Below, piece by piece: positions 1 through 8,955 of a DNA stretch of 64,000 nt. Position numbers and translations under genes: made by a program. This DNA is from Cafeteria roenbergensis (lineage: Eukaryota; Sar; Bigyra; Bicosoecida; Cafeteriaceae): contig VLTN01000026.1 in assembly GCA_008330645.1 (NCBI GenBank), positions 372,001-436,000 on the forward strand, in the 5' to 3' direction. The notes beneath the pieces were generated by a model. The model was not told the DNA's origin. It worked only from the letters and a program-made list of their open reading frames with translations, and made no database searches. Positions within the stretch are counted from its first letter, which is position 1; each line of letters begins with the position of its first letter.

Positions 1-3000
1 GCCAGCGGCTGGGCGAGGATGGGGGGGCAGGTGGGGTCCAGCCCGCGCTCCTTGATGGCCATGGCGCCGGCCAGCGCCATCATGACGCGGCCGTGCTCGT
101 TGGAGCGGATGGCGGCAGTGGCCAGGTTGTCCCAGGCGCGCCAGTTGCGGCGGCCGGCGTCGGAGCGCATGCCGCGCTCCATGGCCACGGAGGCGGCGCG
201 CCAGCGGCCCAGGCGGGCGAGGATCGCGCCGAGGTTCGCCCAGGAGTCGCTCCGCGAATCGTCGCAACGGACGCTCTCGGTGAAACCGCGCGCGGAGAGC
301 TCGAGGGTTTGCTGCGGGGTCATTGCTGCGAGAGTGGCAGCCTTCCTCCGCACGCTCATGGGCGCGTCGTCGATCCTGATGAGCTGGGGGGCGGGAGCCG
401 GGGCACCGGTCGCGGTGCCGCTTGCAGGCTCGCCGGCAGCGGAGTCGGCGGCCGCGGCGGCGTCCGCCTTGGCCTTCTCCTCCCTTGCCACAGCATAGTC
501 GTGCAGGCGCATGGCGCAGGCGCCGAGCACGGCCCACTCCAGGGCGTGGTCCGGGCTGACGGCGAGGCCCTCCTGCAGCGCCGCGGCGCTCTCCGCCCAG
601 GCGTGCTTGTCGAAGTAGCGCTTGCCCAGCGCGAGGCGGGCGGGGCCGTACCGGCGCCCGCTCTCCTCCCAGGCGCGCACGTACGGCGCGTGCGTGTCGG
701 ACACGGCGCCCATGACGCACCAAAGGCGGGGCGTCGGGTCGGCGACGAGGAGGCGGTCGAGGAGGCGGCGCGCGCGCATCGGCTTGTCCATGATGACGTA
801 GCAGTCGGCGACGTCGCCCCAGAGGCCCAGGTCCTCGTAGAGGGCGGCGGCGGAGGCAGCCACGCCCATGGAGCTGTAGCGGTCGGCGAGGAGGCGCTTG
901 AGGCCCCAGCGCGAGGGCCAAGGGAGGCAGGCGAGCCAGCGGAGGCGCTCCGTGGCGGAGGACTCGTCCACGGAGTCGGCCTCCGCCGCCGCCTTGGCCA
1001 GGCCGGCGCCGGTTCCGGCGCGGCGGCCCCGCATGGCCGTGAGCCTGTCCGAGTGCTGGTCGACCAGCACCTGCATCTGAAGCACCGCCCTGTCCATGAC
1101 CTTATGGTCCGCGAACTCGAGGTCGCAGCGGCCGAGGAGCGCGGCGGAGTGGACGAGCCAGTTGCGGGGGTCGGACATCACGCGGCGGATGTACGGCTTC
1201 ATCTCCGCGCGCGTGAGGCCATCGAGCGGGGAAGAGTTCTGCACGTCCAGGCAGAGCGCCAGGAGCAGACCCTGCTGCATGGTGGAGAGGGGGCCGTCCG
1301 CGAGGGACGCCGGGGCGGCCGCGGCTGCCGCTGCCTCCGCGGCGTCGGCTGCGGCGGCGCGAGCGGCCTCGGCCTCTGCTGCCGCTGCCGCCTCCGGCGT
1401 GCCCTCCAGCGGCATACCGACCCCGGAGCCGAACTTGGCAGCCCACTCCTGTTGGGTCGCGAACGAGCTCTTCCAGTGCGCGGTGCGTCGGGCCATGCCC
1501 CCGGCCGACGTCTCGTCTGCCTCGGTCGCCGTCAGCACGGGCTCCTCCATCCGGATCTGGTCCGAGTGAATGTCGTCCAGGCGCACCTCGCCCACCCCGA
1601 ACCGACCCTTCCGGACGGCGATGCCGATCGTCTCCGTCAGCTCCTTGATGACCTCCCCGCCCTCCGGCACATCGGAACCGGCCCCAGACGCGGCGCTCGC
1701 GCCGGAATCGGCCGCCGCCCCCGCGCCGCCTGCGGCCGCTGCCCCCTCGGGCGACGCCTCGTCGGCCATGGCTGCCACGCGCGCGTCACCGTCCGCCCGG
1801 TCCGACACCGCCCGCCCCGAGGCGGCCTTGAGGACAAGGATCGGCGCCTCCCACACCTGGTGCTTGGTGCGGCGGCCCAGAGCGCCCGTCAGCTGGGTGC
1901 GCAGCTCTGCCGCCCCCTTGGCGAGGAAGAAGGCCGTCTTGGCCGCCGCGCGGCGCTCGAACAGGTGCAGGGCCAGGCCCCACTCCAGCAGAAGCCGCGC
2001 CACCAGGTCGCGCTGACCGGCAGACATGCCCGCCCAGCGCGCACCCTCCCCCTCGCCCGCGGCGGCGGCGGCCAGGCCGGCTGCGGCCGCTCCCTCCGCC
2101 GCGGCGATGGCGGCGGCCGCCGCCCCGGCCGACCTGGCCTTGGCTCGAATGGCGCCGTCCTCCTCGCGCCGGGCGGCCGCGAAGCGAGCGTCGCCCGCCC
2201 CGGCCAGCTCCTCTCGGACCAGCGAAGCGCGGAAGATGTCCTCGGCGGACCACACGCCCGCGGGCACGGCGGGGCTGTGCTCGGGGCCGAGCAGCGAAGC
2301 AGACGCGAACGCGAAACCGCGGCGGGCGGCAAGCAGCAGCGCCGGGGACACGGCGCCGGCAGTCTTGGAGCCGAGACCCTTCCTTCCGGCAGAGCCGCTG
2401 CCCTTGCCGTCGCCCTGGGCCGGCGCCGCCATGACGCTCGGGTCCACGGTGGCCACGTCCATCGCGCCGGCCTCCTCCATGGAACTGTGATGCGACACCG
2501 CCGCCCGAGCCGCCCACCAGAAGCAGGAGGGCGCGCCGCTGGCCGCCGCCGCCCATGCCTCCCGCACCAGCGGCGACGTCAGCGCCGAGCGGAGGGCGGC
2601 GTCTGCGGCAGAGCCGCTCGGGGCATCAGGCCCTGCGCCGTCGGGGCCTCCCTCCGAGCGCTTCGCACGCTTGGGCTCTGCCGGCAGAGCCGCCGTGGCC
2701 GGCCCGGCGTCCTCCGTGATGCCGGTGAGACCGTCGAGAAGCGACCTCGCGATGAGCAGCAGCGCCGGCAGAGCCTGCCTGCGGTAGGGGTTGGCGATGC
2801 CGGCGACGAGGCCCTCGAGGCATGCCTTGTGGAAGACTGGGAGGGCAAGGCCCTCGTCGATGAGAGACGCCTCGTCGTTCGTGCCGCCGCCGCTTGCAGC
2901 AGCGTCGGCGTCTGCTGCTGCTGCTGCTGCTGCTGCGTCATCGGTTGCTGCTGCTGCTGGGTCGGCGTCCCCGGCCGCAGCTGCGTCGGCTGGCTTGCCC

Positions 3001-4088
3001 GTCAGCTTCTCGGCAGCTTCCTTCGCGCGCTGAGCGGCGCCTGCGCCCAGGCCGGCCACCAGCACGCGCTCCCGCTCCAGCCTGACGCGGCGCAGCTCTG
3101 CCAGCGAGGGGCGAACGCCCGCGATGCCAGCCGCCGCCTCCGAGGGCGCCGCCCTGCGCAGCCACGGTGCCAGCACGGCGGGGGGGTACACCGCCTCAAG
3201 CTCCTCGGCGGCGGGCTCGGGCCCCGTGAAGTTGCTCTGCATCCACAGCTGCAGAGCCGATGCGGCGACCCATGCAACACAGGCCGCGCGCATAGCGGAC
3301 GGGGCCACGGCGGGAGGACCGGCGGCGCCCTGCGCTGCGTCCTGGCACGCGGCCTCGGCCTCAGCGGCCTCGGCCTCTGCGGGCGCCGCCTCAGCGGGGC
3401 TGTCGCCGTCGTAGTCGCCGGCTGTCGGGTCGCGAAGCAGCCTCACCACGCCGCCCTTTGCCCCGGCGCTCCTGCCCGTTCCGGCTACAACTGCCGCTGC
3501 CTCCGCCCCAGAGCCGACGTCGTCGCCGTCGTCGTCGTCAGCTGCCTCGTCGGGAAGGCAGGCCCTGGCGCCCGACACAACGACGTCAGCGGCACGGCGC
3601 GCCATGACTCGGGTCAGATCGGGACGCGATGCCGGGGTCACCTCCCCGGCCTCCTCCTCTGCCGCGCTGGGCTCGCGAAGGAGGGCTCTGCCGGTCGGGC
3701 TGAGAGCAAGCGCCTCGACGAAGCGGCCGGAGGCGACGGCGAGGCCCAGAGCCATGGTCTCGCGGCAGAGGCGGACCCAGGCGCGGTGCTGGGAGGGGAT
3801 GGCCGCGTCCGCCACCCCGGCATCGCCGGCTGCGCCGGGGGCAGCGGCGGGCGCGCCGACCGGCCAGGTTCCCTGCGGCCACGCGCCCGCGACGGGCACG
3901 GCGCCTGCATCGGTGCCGCAAACGAGGGCGATGCGGGCCTCCGCCTCTTCGCACACGCGGCGGGCGGCGTCGGGCAGCCCGGCGGCGACCGCCACCTCGA
4001 GGGCGCGCAAGTCCAGCAGCTGGGGGCGCGGCGGGGAGCGAAGCTCGGCCAGGTCGGCCTCGTCGAGCACGTCGTCAAAGATGGCCAT
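1..4088 (-). CDS. TTC27: TTC27 (Emw1)-like tetratricopeptide repeat protein, 3' end outside window
   Basis: One uninterrupted frame starts at ATG 4088-4086 (MAIFDDVLDE) and runs off the left edge with no stop, giving at least 1362 residues and no intron. The recognisable part is C-terminal: around residues 1080-1130 are the stretches LYEDLGLWGDVADCYVIMD and TPRLWCVMGAV, followed by TPR helices (KRYFDKHAWAESAAALQEG, then WANLGAILARLGRWRAAS). These match the conserved core of TTC27/Emw1. Family members are TPR proteins linked in yeast to cell-wall integrity and in animals to an unsettled cellular role. The human protein is about 840 residues, so the long alanine- and acid-rich N-terminal part here, including a poly-Ala run from a GCA/GCT tract near 2910-2940, is an expansion. 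It is divergently arranged with NME7. Homology of the C-terminal core is fairly sure; the N-terminal half is unassigned. Confidence 0.8.
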   Translation of the reverse strand, partial: MAIFDDVLDEADLAELRSPPRPQLLDLRALEVAVAAGLPDAARRVCEEAEARIALVCGTDAGAVPVAGAWPQGTWPVGAPAAAPGAAGDAGVADAAIPSQHRAWVRLCRETMALGLAVASGRFVEALALSPTGRALLREPSAAEEEAGEVTPASRPDLTRVMARRAADVVVSGARACLPDEAADDDDGDDVGSGAEAAAVVAGTGRSAGAKGGVVRLLRDPTAGDYDGDSPAEAAPAEAEAAEAEAACQDAAQGAAGPPAVAPSAMRAACVAWVAASALQLWMQSNFTGPEPAAEELEAVYPPAVLAPWLRRAAPSEAAAGIAGVRPSLAELRRVRLERERVLVAGLGAGAAQRAKEAAEKLTGKPADAAAAGDADPAAAATDDAAAAAAAADADAAASGGGTNDEASLIDEGLALPVFHKACLEGLVAGIANPYRRQALPALLLIARSLLDGLTGITEDAGPATAALPAEPKRAKRSEGGPDGAGPDAPSGSAADAALRSALTSPLVREAWAAAASGAPSCFWWAARAAVSHHSSMEEAGAMDVATVDPSVMAAPAQGDGKGSGSAGRKGLGSKTAGAVSPALLLAARRGFAFASASLLGPEHSPAVPAGVWSAEDIFRASLVREELAGAGDARFAAARREEDGAIRAKARSAGAAAAAIAAAEGAAAAGLAAAAAGEGEGARWAGMSAGQRDLVARLLLEWGLALHLFERRAAAKTAFFLAKGAAELRTQLTGALGRRTKHQVWEAPILVLKAASGRAVSDRADGDARVAAMADEASPEGAAAAGGAGAAADSGASAASGAGSDVPEGGEVIKELTETIGIAVRKGRFGVGEVRLDDIHSDQIRMEEPVLTATEADETSAGGMARRTAHWKSSFATQQEWAAKFGSGVGMPLEGTPEAAAAAEAEAARAAAADAAEAAAAAAAPASLADGPLSTMQQGLLLALCLDVQNSSPLDGLTRAEMKPYIRRVMSDPRNWLVHSAALLGRCDLEFADHKVMDRAVLQMQVLVDQHSDRLTAMRGRRAGTGAGLAKAAAEADSVDESSATERLRWLACLPWPSRWGLKRLLADRYSSMGVAASAAALYEDLGLWGDVADCYVIMDKPMRARRLLDRLLVADPTPRLWCVMGAVSDTHAPYVRAWEESGRRYGPARLALGKRYFDKHAWAESAAALQEGLAVSPDHALEWAVLGACAMRLHDYAVAREEKAKADAAAAADSAAGEPASGTATGAPAPAPQLIRIDDAPMSVRRKAATLAAMTPQQTLELSARGFTESVRCDDSRSDSWANLGAILARLGRWRAASVAMERGMRSDAGRRNWRAWDNLATAAIRSNEHGRVMMALAGAMAIKERGLDPTCPPILAQPL

Positions 4089-4440
4089 CGCACAGACGGG
4101 TGCCTCTGGTGCAGGGTCGGCGCTCGAGCGCGAGCTGACTCGGGCGGGGGCGCTGCTTCGGGAAGCGGCGCCGAAGTCTATGTGCGCCTGCACGGGAGCG
4201 CAGGCGACCGCAGGGGCTTGCTTGACGGCAGCCCACGAGCGCGGGGAGTGATGTGCGGGTCGCTCGTGCCGGAGCGAACCTGTGCCAGCTGCCGGCTGCC
4301 ACCGGGGCGGGCGGGAACACGTCGTTTGCAGTCCTCGTCCCGTTTGGCGGCTCTGCTTGGTCGCGCGCGGCTCTGCCGGGCCGTTCGGCCCCAAAATGGC
4401 TTGTCGGCAACCGGCGGCCAGGGTCACGCCGCCTGCCGCC
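4089..4440. promoter_or_regulatory. Divergent intergenic region between TTC27-like gene and NME7
   Basis: This 352 bp stretch separates two start codons pointing away from each other and so must hold the 5' UTRs and promoters of both. No TATA-like or other recognised motif was seen. That it is a shared bidirectional promoter is inferred from geometry only. Confidence 0.5.
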
Positions 4441-6006
4441 ATGGACCGCGCGCGGTACGCGTTTCGGGTGGAGTGGCTGGACACCGCCGCGTCGTTAAGG
4501 CGCGAGTTCGTGCTCATCTACTTCGAGCGCCGCGACGGCAAGGACGAGGTCGAGATGGTGAGGCCGGCCGCAAACGGGTCTGCAGCGCAGGGGGGCAACC
4601 CCGCCCTGGCGTGCCTGCTGCGCCTCCGAGCGAGGGTGGCGGCCGGTCGCGGCGCCGGAATCGTGCCCTTGTGGCTCGCTCGGGCATGTCACTCCCTCCC
4701 CTCCCCCGCCCGAGCGTTGCCGTGGCCCTTGCACGAGTGCAGTTTGACCTCAAGAACCGCCGCGCGTTCCTGAAGCGCACCAAGGCCGCCCCGCTTGCCC
4801 TTCACGAGCTCACTATCGGGGCCAAGGTGACCTTGTGAGTCTGTTGCAGTGTCTGCCGTGCCCTCGTGGCCCGAGGGAGAAGTCGGACGTCCCTCCGCCA
4901 AGCCTGTCAGCAAGCAGCTTGGCCGAGCCTGCGCCTGCCCTTGCGCGCCCTCGCTCGGGGCCGCGCGCCATGGTTTCCCTGCTCCCTGATGGGTCCCCGC
5001 TCACCCGCGCAGCCTGGGCCGTCAGCTGACCATCGTGGACTACCAGGACGCGCCCACGCGCGCAGCGCTGGCTGCCGACCATTTGCAGTGCTTCGGGTGG
5101 CTGCCCGTGGCGGGGGTTGGCCGGCTGGGGGCCCTCATCGAGGCGTGCGCGGCGCGCCGGCTGCGGCTGTCCAACTGCCGCTCTGTGGACCTCTCGCCCG
5201 ACGACGCCGAAGCGTTCCTGGGGTCGGCCGACGCGGCGGGGTTCGGCCTTGCACTCCGCCTTCAGGGGTCGGACGCCAGAGACGCGTGGGCGGACGTTGC
5301 CGCCGACCCCCCCAGCGGCATCCCCCGCGGCGCGCTGTGGGTTGCGGCCACGGAGCGGCAGGATGAGGCTGCGATCGAGGCCTTCTTCGAGCCGGCGCTC
5401 CGCGGGTCGGCCACGGCGCCCGCCGCCGCCCCCGCGGCAGCGACAGGGGCGGGTGGGGCCGGCACCATGGCCAGCACGTCGCAGGCCGCCGCGGCCGAGG
5501 CGGCGGCTGCGGCCTGGGGCGACACCTCGGCGCCCACCAAGCTCTGCCCGTCTGCCCGCCGATCCACCGCACAGCTCTGCAACTGCACTGCCGCCCTTGT
5601 CCTGCCCCACGTGATGGCGGGTGGCGGCGCGGGGGAGGTGGTCCAGGCTACGCTCGACGGGGCGACTTCCAGGGGGCTGCGAGTCACCGCGGCGTCCATG
5701 ATCGATCTCGACCCAGTCACAGCGGAGGAGCTCCTTGAAGTGTACAAGGGCGTGGAGCCGGCCTACGCGAAGATGGTCACTTCCTTCGCGCAGGGCCCCT
5801 GCTTGGCGCTGGAGCTGAGCGGCGACGGCGCAGTGCGCAAGATGCGCGAAGTGGCCGGCCCGAGAGACGTGGACGTGGCTCGCAAGGTGCGACCGGACAC
5901 GATCCGGGCGATCCACGGCGAAGACACGTCTCGCTGCGCGATCCACGTCACGGACCTCGAGGAGGACGGCCCGCTGGACTGCGAGTACCTCTTCTCGCTC
6001 CTCTGA
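4441..6006 (+). CDS. NME7: NME7-type nucleoside diphosphate kinase with DM10 domain (3 exons)
   Basis: Exons 4441-4557, 4743-4834 and 5013-6006 join in frame to 400 residues (human NME7 has 376). Donors are GTGAGG and GTGAGT. The N-terminal DM10 module reads YAFRVEWLDTAASLRREFVL then FDLKNRRAFLKRTK and GRQLTIVDY. Two NDK-like domains follow. The second (from about residue 255) is well conserved: LCNCTAALVLPHVM, EVYKGVEPAYAKMVTSF, GPCLALELSG, and the active-site region AIHVTDLEEDG with the phosphorylated His. The first NDK domain is strongly diverged and has no His at the matching place (ALWVAATER). NME7 is a gamma-tubulin ring complex and axonemal microtubule inner protein that supports flagella, so it agrees with a flagellated cell. 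The gene is convergent with guanylate kinase downstream. Exon joins are supported by phase and by homology across each junction. Confidence 0.93.
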
Positions 6007-6150
6007 GTGCCCCCGCCGCGGCGCAGTGCCGAGCGGGAAGGAGCGGGCGCGGGCGCGGGCGCGGGGGGGCGGGGGAGCGGGGGGGAGAGCCACCGAGCCA
6101 AGGCGGCCCTGGGTGGCGCGGGGTGGGGGTGGAAGAATGGGCTTCGGGCC

Positions 6151-6200
6151 GCGGTCGCGGGCGTGCTTGCGCGGTCGCGGGCGTGCTTGCGCGGTCGCGG
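6151..6200. repeat. 20-bp tandem repeat, 2.5 copies
   Basis: The unit GCGGTCGCGGGCGTGCTTGC occurs twice and then a half copy, in the 3' spacer downstream of NME7. Confidence 0.85.
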
Positions 6201-6343
6201 GTTAGGTTGCCCGTGCTTTGGTGCTGGTGCGTGGGCAGGTTCGTGTGAGTGCATGTGAGCTGTGGGAGTGCAACGCCCGCTGCAGGCCGTGTGACCCGGA
6301 GTCAGGGTGGCTGCCGCGTGCGGGTGGCCGCGCCGGACGCAAA

Positions 6344-6466
6344 GCAGCAACGGATCTTGCGCAGCAACAGATCTTGCGCAGCAACAGATCTTGCGCAGCA
6401 ACAGATCTTGCGCAGCAACAGATCTTGCGCAGCAACAGATCTTGCGCAGCGACAGATCTTGCGCAG
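6344..6466. repeat. 17-bp tandem repeat, seven copies, each with AGATCT
   Basis: The unit GCAGCAACAGATCTTGC is repeated seven times without gaps (first copy with CGG for CAG, seventh with GCGAC), followed by a 4-bp partial. Each copy carries the palindrome AGATCT. The near-perfect identity suggests recent expansion. Confidence 0.95.
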
Positions 6467-6572
6467 TCGCCCCGCCAGCCAGACGCGTGCAGGAGCTCGC
6501 TCGTGCTGAGTCGGGTGGGGTGTTGGCTGCGCTCCACACAAGCACCGTTCGCGGGCGCGCGCCAGCAAGCCA

Positions 6573-6630
6573 GTCAACCAGCCGGTCAACCAGCCGGTCA
6601 ACCAGCCAGCCAGCCAGCCAGCCGGCCGGC
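6573..6630. repeat. 12-bp tandem repeat running into a (CCAG)n tract
   Basis: Three copies of GTCAACCAGCCG, the last varied, run into CCAGCCAGCCAG and a GGCCGGC end. It is a simple-sequence expansion in the same spacer as the 17-bp array. Confidence 0.85.
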
Positions 6631-6694
6631 TGACGCAGCTCTCAGCCCAGCCGCAACGCAACGCACGCATGCCACGTCTTGCCGGCCGACGCGC

Positions 6695-7915
6695 TCAGCT
6701 GCGCTCGGCAGCGGCCGCCCGGGCTGCGCGGCACTCCTCCACCAGAGGCATGAGCGTCTCGCGAAACCGCCCGTACGCGACGTCAACGTCGTCGTTGACG
6801 ATCCACGCGTCCCAGGAGAGGGTGGTCGCGCCGTCGATCTCGCCCTTGGCGTTGCCGAGGCGCTTGGCAAGCGACTCGGGAGTTTCGGTGCCGCGGCCCT
6901 CGAGGCGGGTGCGCAGCGTGTCGAGGCTGGGCGGCGCGATGAAGATGTGGCGGCCGACCTCGAGCCCGACGTCGCGGCAGATGCGGCTGCCCTGGATGTC
7001 GATGTCGAGGAGGCACACGCGGTTCGCGTCCAGCACGTCGTTCACAGCGCGCTGCGCAGGGCGGGTGGGGGCAGAGGGTGGGAGGAGGGAGCGCAGGGCG
7101 GGGCGCGTGGGGAGGGTGACGGGCCGCCGGCGCGGAGACGGCAAGGCCACGGGCGCGTGATGCCACGGGTGGTGGGCTGCAGCCGGCGAGCCGGCGCGCT
7201 GCGCGGCGGCAGGGCAGGCGGCCAGCGGCGCGCTTCGCGGCGGCAGGGCAGGCGGCCAGCGGCGCGCTGCGCGGCGGCAGGGCAGGCGGCCAGCGGCGCG
7301 CTGCGCGGCGGCAGGGCAGGCGGCCAGCGGCGCGCTGCGCGGCGGCAGGGCTGCCGTCCTCTCTGTGCGACACTGAACGCCCTGGAACCGCATCAGACCA
7401 GAACGCACCTTGGATGTCCCGTAGATGTTGCCGTGCACCTCAGCGTACTCGACGAAGCTGCCGCGCTTGATCTCAGCGCGCACGGCGTCGATGTTGGCAA
7501 AGTGGTAGTCAACGCCGTCCTTCTCGCCCGCGCGCGGCTTCCTGGTCGTGTGCGACACGCTGAAGCCAAAGTCCTCGCCGAACTCGGCCTGCAGCCGCTT
7601 CAGAAGGGTGCTCTTGCCCACCCCCGACGGGCCGACGACTGCGGGGACGGCAAATCTTGGAGCTCGGCGCCGGCGCACAGCAGTTCACAGGCACGACGCC
7701 CACCGCCACCCCGGAGCTGCAGGGACAGTCGCAGCGAACGCAGGCACCCACAATCGCCACTCGCCGCCGAGAGGCTCACTGACGGCAGGGCGGCACCTCG
7801 GCGTCACGCTCGCCGCTCCGGCTGCCGATGCCGCATACGCGGCCCCAGCCACCCCCACAGCGTGCACGGCCCTCGAGCTGCTCATGTCGGTCCCGCTGCT
7901 CGCGCAAGTGCCCAT
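6695..7915 (-). CDS. GUK1: Guanylate kinase (3 exons)
   Basis: Exons on the minus strand are 7915-7780, 7638-7409 and 7051-6695, joined with phases 1 and 0 to 240 residues. Guanylate kinase phosphorylates GMP to GDP with ATP. The P-loop [15 protein letters not shown] begins at exon 2, and the join RPAV-IVGPSG restores the usual family start. Next come [20 protein letters not shown] (GMP binding), [24 protein letters not shown] and [19 protein letters not shown]. The N-terminal 45 residues are Ala-rich and could be a targeting segment; a start at 7885 ([10 protein letters not shown]) is equally possible. Intron 2 has the unusual donor GTGCGT, a length of 357 nt (a multiple of three), no in-frame stop, and an internal 34-bp tandem repeat, so a retained-intron product would stay in frame. 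Confidence 0.92.
7190..7350. repeat. 34-bp tandem repeat within guanylate kinase intron 2
   Basis: About 4.8 copies of a 34-bp GC-rich unit (containing GGCAGGCGGCCAGCGGCGCG) recur at exact 34-bp spacing, with the CAGGGCAGG marker near 7210, 7244, 7278 and 7312. It lies fully inside the intron. Confidence 0.9.
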
Positions 7916-8955
7916 ACGGCAAACCCGGATCACGCAATGGAGCGGTCGGCTCGGCTCCGGGTGCCTTACGCGGGGCCGCAGCTCTGCCAGGGCGCGCCGG
8001 CACAAGGATCAACACAACATTTGCGGCGCTGCCGATGTGCGGCCCGGCCGCTTCTGCCCCGTGTGTCGTTTTCGTGGCGGCGCACTTTGCGAAATGCGGC
8101 CGTTGGGACCAGTTGCTGGTGCAGCTGTCCTGGTCAGCGCGCAGCCACTCAACTCGGCTGACATTGCGCGTGGCTCTGGTCCCGCTTGGAACGAGCGTGC
8201 AGCTTGCCCCTGTCAGAAAACAATTGTGCAACGGGGGGAGTGGTATGGAACCATCTCACAACTCACGCGTGAGCGAGTCGGCGCATCCGCAGCTCCTCTC
8301 TCGCCGTCTGCTCGTGTGGCCCCGACACTCTCAAAGCACTGAATCTCTAGCCGTAGCCTGCCTATGTATCCTGTGGCAATGGGAAGCCAAAATGAAATCG
8401 TTTGCTGTGGCATTTTCTTCACAGCTAGGCACAACTGGATCAGACGCTGCTCTTGGCGCTGGCTTTGATGATTTGCTTCACGGCACATTGAGTGGCAATG
8501 CAGTGAACCGAAAGAGTTGTTTCTCGCAAAACCCTCAGGATTGTAGGACTGGCGAAGCGGCTGTTTTAAAACGTGCCCACGGAATCAGTCTTGTGACTCC
8601 TTGGCAACAGATGCCACGTCTGGAGCTCCAGGTTACATCGAGGACAGGGTCTCTTTGGTTGATTGAGAGCCTGGAATCTCGAAAAGCGTACACGGCAGCC
8701 TGCCACTCGCCAGGCGCGCCGGGCCATGCTACGCAAGCCACGACTTGTTTCTTGCTGTTGTTGCCAAAGGGCGCTGTTCCTGTGGAGGTCAGTGGCAAAG
8801 GCGGCGGCACGCCGTGTTCGCCCCGGCCAGCAGAGCTCCAGAGCGGCGTTGGAATCGACTCCAGCAAACAACGTGGAGGGCGCGCCAGCCGCCCGTGCTC
8901 CCCACCACTTCTTCAGCGCCCCCCCCCCAACAACCCGCCCCGAGATCTTTGCACC
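7916..8955. promoter_or_regulatory. Divergent intergenic region with a lower-GC stretch
   Basis: About 1 kb separates the start codons of guanylate kinase (minus) and GDP-mannose pyrophosphorylase (plus). The part from about 8200 to 8700 is clearly less GC-rich than the surroundings and contains AAAATGAAATCG-like AT-rich words. No convincing exon was found in either direction. It presumably holds both promoters. Confidence 0.45.

Larger units (their letters stand above)
6007..6694. other. Convergent intergenic spacer rich in tandem repeats
   Basis: The spacer lies between the stop codons of NME7 (plus) and guanylate kinase (minus). It contains GC-rich tracts near 6040-6080 and three tandem repeat blocks listed separately. 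Open frames across the repeats are simple-repeat translations and no gene is supported. Confidence 0.6.

Noticed and set aside
93-4838. A 1581-residue plus-strand open frame
   Set aside because: It is antisense to the TTC27-like gene. Its translation is Arg/Gly/His-rich with no domain, and arises because strong GC bias at third positions removes stops on the opposite strand.
6344-6466. Possible CRISPR-like array
   Set aside because: The 17-bp units are directly abutting with no spacers, in a eukaryotic genome.
6218-8161. A 647-residue plus-strand frame over the repeats and guanylate kinase
   Set aside because: It runs through tandem repeats and antisense to guanylate kinase exons; no family match.
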